Shown piece after piece: positions 1 to 5,375 of a DNA stretch of 13,369 nt; the first letter of the stretch is position 1, and each line of letters starts with the position of its first letter. This DNA is from JAGUXG01 sp043798435. GTDB taxonomy: Bacteria; UBA9089; UBA9088; JAGUXG01. Location: contig JAZDOR010000009.1 in assembly GCA_043798435.1 (NCBI GenBank), positions 1 through 13,369 of the forward strand, given 5' to 3'. The translations under genes were made by a program, and so were the position numbers. The notes beneath the pieces are model-generated. The model ran no database searches, was not told where the DNA came from, and saw only the letters and a program-made list of their open reading frames with translations.

Positions 1-146
1 AAGAACTATAAGAATAATTTTTAATATCTATCTTTGTGCTCTTTGTGAGCTTTGTGGTTCAACTCTCTTTCTCACTTTCGGGTTTTCTCCCTTTCGGGCT
101 TTCGTGTTTCTTCTTCTACTTCACTTGAGTAAATAGTTACTTTTAC
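1..146. repeat. Repeat-rich non-coding stretch at the window edge
   Basis: No gene is supported here. Positions 31-62 hold three spaced copies of a CTTTGTG-type word ending in CTTTGTGGTT, which is a diverged half of the palindromic element seen at 772, 1920 and 2761. Positions 73-106 hold a second simple pattern built on CTTTCGGG words. Both look like decayed short-repeat DNA, matching the other intergenic spaces of this window. Confidence 0.5.
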
Positions 147-284
147 TTAGTAGTCATCCACCCTTTCCTGAATGGTAGTATAATTTCCTATAATACCACC
201 AGAGGGGCTATAGACAGTAACATCTGCCCAAACCGCACCTGCCAAAGCCAATAGAACTACCAACCCCAAAATCTTCTTCATCAT
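147..284 (-). pseudogene. Stub 1: signal peptide plus start of a secreted beta-helix-type protein
   Basis: A 45-codon reading frame encodes a clear Sec signal peptide: MMKK, then a Leu/Val/Ala-rich core, then GAVWA before Asp. It is followed by a mature N-terminus containing NYTTIQE. The TTIQ...V pattern is typical of the first strand of right-handed beta-helix (pectate-lyase-like) secreted proteins, but the frame ends after about 25 mature residues, so no domain can form. Its first ATG directly follows the TAA stop of the RelE-like toxin (TAA at 285-287, ATG at 282-284). Related stubs lie at 1522-1611 and 2504-2741. I read it as the 5' remnant of a secreted-protein gene; a short coupled leader peptide is the alternative. 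Confidence 0.6.
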
Positions 285-554
285 TTAGTATGCGTCCCCT
301 CTCGGTAATATTGCAGATACTTCAACCCTTCTCTCTTCTAAATTCACCCTGAATATCACTCTGAGATTACCAACCCTGCATCTATACCTTTTTTCTCTAC
401 CTTCAAGGGGCTTAATATCTCCTCCTCCGAAAGGGTCTATCTCCAACATCTCAAAGCATCTATCCAGTCTATCTGTCATTTTTCTGTCCAGCCTGCGGTA
501 ATACTTAAAAGCTCTATCAGAGAGTATTACCTCAAACTTATACTTTTCTGACAT
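285..554 (-). CDS. RelE/ParE-family toxin
   Basis: This 89-residue protein has the size and pattern of RelE/ParE-superfamily type II toxins. The N-terminal part (residues 7-40) reads as strand, then two helices rich in Arg and Lys. The middle has the family-like block DPFGGGDIKPLEG (about 41-53), followed by a basic YRCRVGNLRVIFRV strand pair (about 57-71). Family members are usually mRNA interferases or gyrase poisons; which applies here cannot be told. It overlaps the 3' end of the antitoxin gene by 17 nt, in the usual antitoxin-then-toxin order, so the two are probably translationally coupled. Its stop codon directly abuts the start of secretory stub 1. Confidence 0.85.
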   Translation of the reverse strand: MSEKYKFEVILSDRAFKYYRRLDRKMTDRLDRCFEMLEIDPFGGGDIKPLEGREKRYRCRVGNLRVIFRVNLEERRVEVSAILPRGDAY

Positions 555-729
555 TACGCCACCTTATATATTTGCCTTCTGCAATCTCCTCTTCTCCCTT
601 TTTAATAAGCTCCATCTCAGAAGCTGCAAGGCTTTCTCCCTTTAGCCACTGAAGAAAACTGAACGCTATCTCTGTTTTATCATCAGGCAAAAAATCGACT
701 AATTCCTTCAATGTTTCCCTGGTTTGCAT
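538..729 (-). CDS. Antitoxin of the RelE-like pair
   Basis: This is a small acidic protein of 63 residues. It begins with an amphipathic helix (TRETLKELVDFLPDD) and ends in a charged tail (KKGEEEIAEGKYIRWRNVRK), a layout common in antitoxins that pair with RelE/ParE toxins. A longer frame starts at a GTG at 738, but the AGGGGGTG ribosome-binding site would then touch that codon. The ATG at 727-729 lies 6 nt behind the site, so I chose it. The 3' end overlaps the toxin gene, which supports a two-gene operon. Antitoxins of this type normally bind and neutralise the toxin and repress their own promoter. No operator is recognised, but repeat element A lies directly upstream. Confidence 0.75.
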   Translation of the reverse strand: MQTRETLKELVDFLPDDKTEIAFSFLQWLKGESLAASEMELIKKGEEEIAEGKYIRWRNVRKV

Positions 730-771
730 CTTAATCACCCCCTCATTCTATTTTATCAAATAATTTATTTT

Positions 772-840
772 TACCACAAAGAGCACGAAGATTTTATAAA
801 ACAAATTTCACTTCATTCCCTTCGTCTCCTTCGTGGTTAA
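772..840. repeat. Palindromic element, copy A
   Basis: The left arm reads TACCACAAAGAGCACGAAG and the right arm CTTCGTCTCCTTCGTGGTTA, so the ends are imperfect inverted repeats. The core TTTTATAAAACAAATTTCACTTC is shared with copies B (1920-1997) and C (2761-2829). It separates the TumE-like toxin gene from the RelB-like antitoxin gene. The arms could form a long hairpin in RNA or single-stranded DNA. It has no coding potential. Confidence 0.8.
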
Positions 841-866
841 TCTTTTTTAGTCAGAGAGAAAAGAGG

Positions 867-1220
867 CTACAGAATATTCTCTTTTGCAAGCAATTCCATC
901 ACCTCTCTGTAGAATTCAGTTAGACTCACTTCTCTATTTCCATCTTCTGACCCATTGTGAAGATCTGGATATTGAAATGGATGTCTATGCCAATTGCCCT
1001 CTATCTCATCTCGGCCATACAATCTTTCATCCTCAAAAATCAAACTGAAGCTGGTATTTTGACTCCTATCGTTTCTGTAAATCTGGATGAATAGGTCATC
1101 AGCAAAATAGAATCGAACCTTTAAAATATTCCTTTGCCAATCAAGAACCTTGACATCACAAATAGTTCTCTCCTTCAGAATCTCTCTGGCCTCTTTTATT
1201 AGAGAATCTGTGGTATTCAC
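867..1220 (-). CDS. TumE-like toxin (DUF6516 family)
   Basis: This 117-residue protein has the pattern of the TumE/DUF6516 toxin family. Alternating strands in the first half (KVLDWQRNILKVRFYF, FIQIYRNDRSQNTSFSLIF) are followed by the conserved-looking block EGNWHRHPF (about residues 73-81), whose His pair is a likely active-site feature. A helical tail (LTEFYREVMELLAKENIL) closes it. The start ATG overlaps the stop of the upstream partner gene by 4 nt (ATGA), so the two are translationally coupled in the typical antitoxin-then-toxin order. The family call is from memory of its motif pattern; the biochemical activity is not established by sequence alone. Confidence 0.65.
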   Translation of the reverse strand: MNTTDSLIKEAREILKERTICDVKVLDWQRNILKVRFYFADDLFIQIYRNDRSQNTSFSLIFEDERLYGRDEIEGNWHRHPFQYPDLHNGSEDGNREVSLTEFYREVMELLAKENIL

Positions 1221-1525
1221 TTTATCAGCTCTTCAAGACAATCAATCTTCTCCTTGATATCAGATGTCCCTGTAATAGCCATATCCCAGTCAAAAAAATC
1301 TTGCTCTTCTTTATAATTCAACTTACCTTCGGCTGCTTTCTCTTTGAAGATTACGAAGTTACATTCATATTTTCTCTCAAAGTTTCTGCGCATCAACTCA
1401 TACTTTGTTAAATTCCTACGCTCCTTAAAAAGAAGCAATCTGGCTATCCCCTTGTTGATGTCACCTGAAGGATCAAGCTGAGCAACACCAGCCGTTAACC
1501 TTTCGTCTAAACCTAAAGTTTTCAC
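1217..1525 (-). CDS. Partner (putative antitoxin) of the TumE-like toxin
   Basis: This is a helical, charged protein of about 102 residues. It opens with KTLGLDERL and a small-residue loop (LDPSGDINKGIARLL), has a central Arg/Lys/Glu-rich helix (about 40-75) and a conserved-looking FFDWDMAITG block near residue 85. Proteins of this build commonly precede DUF6516 toxins. A TTG at 1528 is possible, but the GTG at 1523-1525 lies 7 nt behind a GAGGAGG ribosome-binding site and is preferred. That GTG overlaps the TGA stop of secretory stub 2 (GTGA). It overlaps the toxin gene by 4 nt at its 3' end. The antitoxin role is inferred from gene order. Confidence 0.65.
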   Translation of the reverse strand: MKTLGLDERLTAGVAQLDPSGDINKGIARLLLFKERRNLTKYELMRRNFERKYECNFVIFKEKAAEGKLNYKEEQDFFDWDMAITGTSDIKEKIDCLEELIK

Positions 1526-1611
1526 CAAAACACCTCCTCATATTTATTTACCGTAACATCTGCCCAGACCGCACTTGCCAAAGCCAACAGAAAAAGTATC
1601 TTCTTTACCAT
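1522..1611 (-). pseudogene. Stub 2: orphan secretory signal peptide
   Basis: A 29-codon frame encodes MVKKILFLLALASAVWADVTV, then eight unrelated residues. It is a good Sec signal peptide with an AxA-type cleavage region and is strongly related to stub 1: 35 of 38 bases match between 1553-1590 and 217-254. The similarity ends after the DVTV codons, where the sequence runs into the ribosome-binding site of the TumE-partner gene. Its ATG overlaps the stop of the upstream antitoxin-like gene by 7 nt, and its TGA overlaps the next gene's GTG. It therefore sits as a coupled link between two antitoxin-type genes. Most likely it is a recombination remnant. Confidence 0.6.
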
Positions 1612-1817
1612 TTTTCAACCCTTAAGCTTTCTTCTATAGCTTTTGCCATTATCTCCAAATCATCAGTCGGAATAGCACCTTCAAATCGCAAAAGACTTTT
1701 ACCCGTAACCCCCTTGGGAATCAAGGCTTTGGCGAAGTTAAACACACTCAGCTGAAGGGCAGGAGAAAGTTCGTCAAGTTGAGAAATAAAGGTTTCTTTT
1801 ATTGATGTGGTTGTCAT
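1605..1817 (-). CDS. Orphan antitoxin-like small protein
   Basis: This 70-residue protein has an N-terminal helical part (KETFISQLDELSPALQLSVFNFAKAL) and a C-terminal motif GAIPTDDLEIMAKAIEESL. That tail is typical of small antitoxins that precede PIN-type or other type II toxins and probably binds the toxin. No toxin gene follows: the next frame is secretory stub 2 and then a different antitoxin-type gene. I chose the ATG at 1815-1817 because GGGAGG lies 7 nt upstream; the earlier in-frame ATG at 1830-1832 would place that site inside the gene. The antitoxin role is inferred from the tail motif and the neighbourhood. Confidence 0.65.
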   Translation of the reverse strand: MTTTSIKETFISQLDELSPALQLSVFNFAKALIPKGVTGKSLLRFEGAIPTDDLEIMAKAIEESLRVEKW

Positions 1818-2003
1818 AAATTTGCCTCCCATTTAGGTTATTATAGACTCCGTTTCATTTTCTCGCAACCAGTCAATTTTCCACTCCGGATCAGGTTATT
1901 ATTCCCTAATATTTTATTTTACCACGAAGAGCACGAAGGTCACGAAGGTGTTATAAAACAAATTTCACTTCGTGTTCTTCGTGTCCTTCGTGGTTAATCT
2001 TTC
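1818..2003. repeat. Spacer holding palindromic element, copy B (1920-1997)
   Basis: Copy B has TACCACGAAGAGCACGAAGG at its left end and CTTCGTGTCCTTCGTGGTTA at its right end. The AAAACAAATTTCACTT core is shared with copies A and C. It carries one extra GTCACGAAG unit compared with C. It begins about 6 bp beyond the stop codon of the ORF6N gene and stands upstream of the orphan antitoxin gene. The remainder (1818-1919) is AT-rich and presumably holds the promoter of the antitoxin gene, but I cannot single one out. Confidence 0.75.
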
Positions 2004-2507
2004 TTAGTCTCTTTTAACAAACCCTATCTTCTTCTGCTCCTTTGTAGGTGGAGCCAGCAAGCTTTTTATTGCATCAAAGAGTATCTTAATTTGGGTATCG
2101 TGTTCTTCAATCTTTTTTCTTAAATCTTCATGGGATGCCAATATTCTCCTGAGCCTGGTGAATGCTCTCATAATTTGGATATTGACCAGAATAGCCCTTT
2201 CGCTGTTGAGGACAGAGGAAAGCATGGCTACACCTTGTTCTGTAAAAGCATAGGGCAAATACTTGGAATGTTCGCCACGCTTTAACTTTAAGGTGCCAAA
2301 ATGGAACCTTAAAGATTGAGATTCTTCTTTTGTCAACTCAAACATAAAATCTTCAGGGAACCGATTAATGTTCCTTTTCACAGCCCTTTTAAGCATTTTG
2401 GTTTCTACCCCATACAACTCTGCCAAATCCCTATCCAGCATCACCTTCTGTTCCCTTATCAGAAGAATCTTGACATCTATCCTCTCTATCGGTATCAATT
2501 CACTCAT
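2004..2507 (-). CDS. ORF6N-domain DNA-binding regulator
   Basis: This 167-residue protein begins with an ORF6N domain (about residues 8-95): ILLIREQKVMLDRDLAELYGVETK, then NINRFPEDFMFELT, then a YLPYAFTEQGVAMLSSVL block. The domain is related to KilA-N, is common in phage and mobile-element proteins, and is thought to bind DNA. A helical stretch (about 105-150) with heptad-like spacing suggests dimerisation. The tail ends in KKIGFVKRD, like many chromosomal members, so it seems complete. Its ATG overlaps the TGA of the broken beta-helix frame upstream by 4 nt. It probably acts as a mobile-element or toxin-antitoxin-associated regulator; the target is unknown. Confidence 0.85.
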   Translation of the reverse strand: MSELIPIERIDVKILLIREQKVMLDRDLAELYGVETKMLKRAVKRNINRFPEDFMFELTKEESQSLRFHFGTLKLKRGEHSKYLPYAFTEQGVAMLSSVLNSERAILVNIQIMRAFTRLRRILASHEDLRKKIEEHDTQIKILFDAIKSLLAPPTKEQKKIGFVKRD

Positions 2508-2741
2508 CTTTGTAATACCTCCCCTTCAACCAGGATAATCCTTTTATTGATATAAACCACCTTTGTCCAAGTCCCAGCCGCAACCGACACCGTGTCACCT
2601 GAGAGACAATTATCCACCCCTTCCTGAATGGTTGTATAATTTTCCGTAATCGTCCCTGCAGGGCTTATAGACAGCGACTGTGCCTGTCTCTGCCACACTA
2701 ACCAACCCCAATAAAACCACAGCCAACAACCCTTTCTTCAT
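2504..2741 (-). pseudogene. Stub 3: frameshifted 5' end of a secreted beta-helix protein
   Basis: From the ATG at 2739-2741 one frame encodes a signal peptide (MKKGLLAVVLLGLVSVAETG). About 25 codons in, the sequence related to stub 1 moves to another frame. It then reads SISPAGTITENYTTIQEG, followed by DTVSVAAGTW and VVYINKRIILVEGE. That is the first two or three coils of a right-handed beta-helix protein, ending at a TGA that overlaps the ORF6N start. Comparison with stub 1 (TATAGCC against TATAAGCC) places a one-base insertion near 2665-2666. It is the longest of the three stubs and shows what the parent family was. Confidence 0.7.
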
Positions 2742-2760
2742 CTCACTCCAATAATTTATT

Positions 2761-2829
2761 TACCACGAAGGCCACGAAGATTTTATAAAACAAATTTCAC
2801 TTCATTTCCTTCGTCTCCTTCGTGGTTAA
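2761..2829. repeat. Palindromic element, copy C
   Basis: It reads TACCACGAAGGCCACGAAG at the left and CTTCGTCTCCTTCGTGGTTA at the right, with the same core as copies A and B in the same orientation. It is also preceded, like copy A, by AATAATTTATTT. It lies just upstream of stub 3 and marks the outer edge of the toxin-antitoxin island. Confidence 0.8.
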
Positions 2830-3062
2830 TCTTTCTGTAACTACTCAAAATCTTTTCGGAAATATTTAACCACAAAGTTCTTAAAGAAAGCACAGGACAT
2901 AAAGAATGAATGAAAAGGTGATATTAAAAGGGTTATATGATAAATCTTTGTGGATTTCTCTGAAGATGCTTTGTAGACTTTGTGGTTTATCTTTATGGTT
3001 CTTTCCCCAATTTTATGGGTAATTACCTTTTGAGTTTATTACTTACAGCTTACGACTTATAG
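2830..3062. repeat. Intergenic spacer with a diverged palindromic element (2867-2989)
   Basis: No gene is supported. The ends TAACCACAAAG (2867-2877) and CTTTGTGGTTTA (2978-2989) are inverted repeats related in wording to copies A-C. The roughly 100-bp interior is different and AT-rich. Positions 3042-3063 carry another simple pattern (ACTTACAGCTTACGACTTATAGC). The spacer separates the 3' end of etfA from the toxin-antitoxin island. No T-run terminator was recognised. Confidence 0.5.
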
Positions 3063-4238
3063 CTAAATTCTCTTCAACTCTCGTATCATAATAGGAATTA
3101 TCTCAAACAGGTCTCCTACTATCCCATAAGTGGCTATATCAAAGATTGGTGCTGATGCGTCCTTGTTTATAGCCACAATGCAATCCGATGTCCTCATTCC
3201 GGCTATATGCTGGATGGCACCAGATATTCCGCAGGCAATATAGAGCTTTGGAGAGACTGTCTTTCCGGTCTGTCCTACCTGATGGAGGTGGGAAATCCAG
3301 TTGGAGTCAACGCAGGCTCTGGATGAGCCGACAGCCCCTTCTAAAAGGTTTGCCAACTCCTCTAAGAGCTTGAAGTTTTCACCTGCTTTCAGCCCTCTTC
3401 CACCTGAGACAATAACATCCGCCTCCTCAATCCCTGGCCCAGATGCAGACTCCTTTATAAAATCCAGTCTCTTTGTCTTTGGCTTAATAGAAGATAGGTT
3501 TTCTATGATTTCTATAATCTGCCCTTTTCTTTCAGTGTCAGGTGGTAATGGCTTCATCACCCGGGGTCTTACTGTGGCTATTTGTGGCCTTTTTTTGGTA
3601 ATAATGGAGGCCATAATATTCCCACCAAACGCAGGTCTTATCTGAACAAGCCTCTTTTCTTCATCTATCTTTAGTTCTGTGCAGTCAGCAGTAAGCCCTG
3701 TCCTTAATCTGGCGGCTATCCTTGGGGCAAGGGACCTGCCAATAGGTGTCGCACCTATCAGAACAATCTCAGGTTTTCTTTCAAAGATAAGATTGGTGAG
3801 AATAGCGGCATATGACTCGTCTGAGTAATAGGTGAGGCTTGAATGGTCGCAAACCAAGACTTCATCTGCCCCTTTTTCAATGAGGGCTTGAGTAAGTTCT
3901 GTGACTTTTTCTCCAAGAAGAACTGCCGTGAGTTTTGTCTTTAACTCATCAGAAAGCCTTCTGCCTTCACCCAACAGTTCAAGACCAACATCCTTGAGTT
4001 TGCCTTCTGCTTGTTCAATGAAGACCCAGACACCAGAGAAGTCTGACAGGTCTGACAGGTCTGACAGGTCTGACTTAATCTTTATAGCAGACTCTTTGCA
4101 CCTATCAACACAGGCACCACAGAGGTTGCATCCCTCTTTAATGAAAGCCAGCTTTTCCTTCAGCTCTATCAAGCCAAAGGGACAACCCTTTGTGCATATC
4201 CCACAACCTGTGCATAGCTTCTTGATTATTTCAATCAT
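3063..4238 (-). CDS. etfA: Electron transfer flavoprotein alpha subunit with N-terminal ferredoxin domain
   Basis: Residues 1-55 form a 2x[4Fe-4S] ferredoxin domain: CTGCGICTKGC (C9, C12, C15, C19) and CNLCGACVDRC (C37, C40, C43, C47). After a linker comes the ETF alpha nucleotide-binding-like domain (about 70-250, with VLIGATPIGRSLAPRIAARL) and a C-terminal FAD domain (about 265-391). The FAD domain contains SRACVDSNW, QVGQTGKTVSPKLYIACGISG and INKDASAPIFDIATYGIVGD. ETF dimers carry electrons from flavin dehydrogenases; ferredoxin-fused alpha subunits are known from bifurcating or membrane-linked ETF complexes in anaerobes. No etfB lies beside it, so the partner must be elsewhere. The start overlaps the upstream stop (TAATG). 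The linker is a coding minisatellite (4041-4074). Confidence 0.95.
   Translation of the reverse strand: MIEIIKKLCTGCGICTKGCPFGLIELKEKLAFIKEGCNLCGACVDRCKESAIKIKSDLSDLSDLSDFSGVWVFIEQAEGKLKDVGLELLGEGRRLSDELKTKLTAVLLGEKVTELTQALIEKGADEVLVCDHSSLTYYSDESYAAILTNLIFERKPEIVLIGATPIGRSLAPRIAARLRTGLTADCTELKIDEEKRLVQIRPAFGGNIMASIITKKRPQIATVRPRVMKPLPPDTERKGQIIEIIENLSSIKPKTKRLDFIKESASGPGIEEADVIVSGGRGLKAGENFKLLEELANLLEGAVGSSRACVDSNWISHLHQVGQTGKTVSPKLYIACGISGAIQHIAGMRTSDCIVAINKDASAPIFDIATYGIVGDLFEIIPIMIRELKRI
4041..4074. repeat. 9-bp minisatellite inside etfA
   Basis: Nearly four copies of GTCTGACAG lie head to tail. Because the unit is 9 bp it stays in frame and encodes SDLSDLSDLSD (residues 56-66), the linker between the ferredoxin and flavoprotein domains. 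Unit gain or loss would change linker length without breaking the protein. Confidence 0.85.
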
Positions 4239-4687
4239 TATGGCAAATGCTCTAAATCTTCTAAATCCTTATGCCTTCCGCTTGCTTTCTTGTTCTTTTT
4301 GAGATCGTCAATGGATATAAAATTAACGGTTATTCCGTCAATATCAACTACTTCCCGCTCCGAATAGCACTCTGCAAAATCTACTCCACTTGCCCCAGTG
4401 ATGACCTCTATTCGCACCGGTGGGTATCCCATTCGAATCACCTTGTCTTTTTCCAAAAACAAACTTTCTGAAATATCATTGCCAGAGATACCAAAATCGC
4501 AAAATACTTTACTCACTTTATAAGCGTTATCTGGAGCAAGAGCTATCCAAATATCCATATCACCTGTTGCTCGCGGATAACCATAGTAACCAACGGCATA
4601 TCCGCCAACCAGTAAATACTCAACGCTCCATAAGTTTAGAAGTCTCAAGAAATCTTTGAAGTCTGGATGTAACCCTATCTTGCCCAT
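4238..4687 (-). CDS. Nucleotidyltransferase of toxin-antitoxin type
   Basis: This 149-residue protein has a pol-beta-like nucleotidyltransferase fold signature: VEYLLVGGYAVGYYGYPRATGDMDIW, with GG at 28-29 and D43-x-D45. A likely third carboxylate is E94 in VRIEVITG. Such small enzymes (DUF6036/MNT-like) occur in toxin-antitoxin and abortive-infection pairs, where they transfer nucleotides to RNA or protein targets. The gene overlaps the preceding small gene by 68 nt and its stop overlaps the etfA start (TAATG). It thus sits, tightly coupled, inside a housekeeping operon. The molecular target is unknown; whether it is the toxin or the modifying antitoxin cannot be told. Confidence 0.8.
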   Translation of the reverse strand: MGKIGLHPDFKDFLRLLNLWSVEYLLVGGYAVGYYGYPRATGDMDIWIALAPDNAYKVSKVFCDFGISGNDISESLFLEKDKVIRMGYPPVRIEVITGASGVDFAECYSEREVVDIDGITVNFISIDDLKKNKKASGRHKDLEDLEHLP

Positions 4688-4826
4688 ATACCATTTCTCG
4701 ATTTAACTCTATAGCAACTAATCGTTCCTGTGTATTTTTGGAGAGCCAGAAAATCTTTTCATCGTCTATTGTCTTAAGAGTTCCAACCGACAATACCTTT
4801 TTATCAAGTCGTGGTAATTTATTCAT
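4620..4826 (-). CDS. Small partner protein of the nucleotidyltransferase
   Basis: This 68-residue protein contains a DDEKIFWLSKNTQERLVAIELNREMVYG block and a basic tail with TSRLQRFLE. This wording is familiar from small proteins encoded directly before nucleotidyltransferase genes, suggesting a two-gene toxin-antitoxin-like module. No enzymatic motif is visible. The ATG directly follows the TAA of pth, with only a weak AGGT upstream, so translation probably depends on coupling. It overlaps the nucleotidyltransferase gene by 68 nt in another frame, which is long and argues for co-evolution of the pair. Confidence 0.7.
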   Translation of the reverse strand: MNKLPRLDKKVLSVGTLKTIDDEKIFWLSKNTQERLVAIELNREMVYGQDRVTSRLQRFLETSKLMER

Positions 4827-5375
4827 TTAATTATACCTATTCATAGCTGCCTGTAACCCGTCTTCTATAATGGTCATAACAGCATCCTTTGCCTTTTCGC
4901 AAGAGGCAATGAGCAACTTCTTTTCCTTTTCAGGGGGCTCAGAGAGGACAAAATCTTCTGCTGTCTCTTCATCTTCCGGTCTTCCTATGCCTATCCTTAT
5001 TCTGGCAAAATTGCTACCTAAGCAAGAGATTACAGACTGAACGCCTTTGTGTCCACCAGAGCCACCCATTTGCCGTATCTTGAGCTTACCAATAGCAACA
5101 TCCATATCATCATGGATTAATATCAAAAGATCAGGCTTGGTTTTTAAGTAAAGTGGGAGAATGGCTTTTCCTGAGTGATTCATAAAGGTAAGGGGTTTGG
5201 CAAGGGCTATCTCTTTTTCTTTTATGAGCTTTTTCCCAAAATAAGCATCACCTGTTTTTTTTAATGCAATCTTTAGTTCTTTGCTTATCAGGTCAATCAC
5301 CCAAAATCCCAAGTTGTGGCGTGTTTTTTCGTAGTCAGGGGTAGGATTTCCAAGACCTGCAAAAAGGAGCTTCAT
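4827..5375 (-). CDS. pth: Peptidyl-tRNA hydrolase
   Basis: It cleaves peptidyl-tRNA released from stalled or aborted ribosomes, recycling tRNA in the cytoplasm. The 182-residue length is normal for bacterial Pth. Family motifs are intact: GLGNPTPDYEKTRHNLGF with N10 and catalytic H20, KPLTFMNHSGKA near residue 60-71, LILIHDDMDVAIGKLKIR with the conserved Asp pair, GGSGGHKGVQSV and RIRIGIGRP. The ATG overlaps the rplY stop by 4 nt (ATGA). The order prs-rplY-pth is a conserved bacterial operon. Its TAA abuts the ATG of the small partner gene of the nucleotidyltransferase. Confidence 0.97.
   Translation of the reverse strand: MKLLFAGLGNPTPDYEKTRHNLGFWVIDLISKELKIALKKTGDAYFGKKLIKEKEIALAKPLTFMNHSGKAILPLYLKTKPDLLILIHDDMDVAIGKLKIRQMGGSGGHKGVQSVISCLGSNFARIRIGIGRPEDEETAEDFVLSEPPEKEKKLLIASCEKAKDAVMTIIEDGLQAAMNRYN

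Noticed and set aside
867..1525. Calling the TumE-like pair a HEPN/MNT system
   Set aside because: No GSxxxxxDxD nucleotidyltransferase motif or RX4-6H HEPN motif is present in either protein; the HRHP block fits DUF6516 better.
2316..2555. 79-residue plus-strand frame opposite the ORF6N gene
   Set aside because: Antisense of a well-supported gene, with no ribosome-binding site and unnatural composition.
772..2829. Reading the three palindromes as rho-independent terminators
   Set aside because: They form hairpins but are not followed by proper T-runs, and their shared core is longer than a terminator needs; they are listed as repeats.
3901..4302. 133-residue plus-strand frame opposite etfA
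   Set aside because: It is the antisense of a clearly conserved ETF/ferredoxin coding sequence, is Ser/Pro-rich and shows no domain; a shadow frame.
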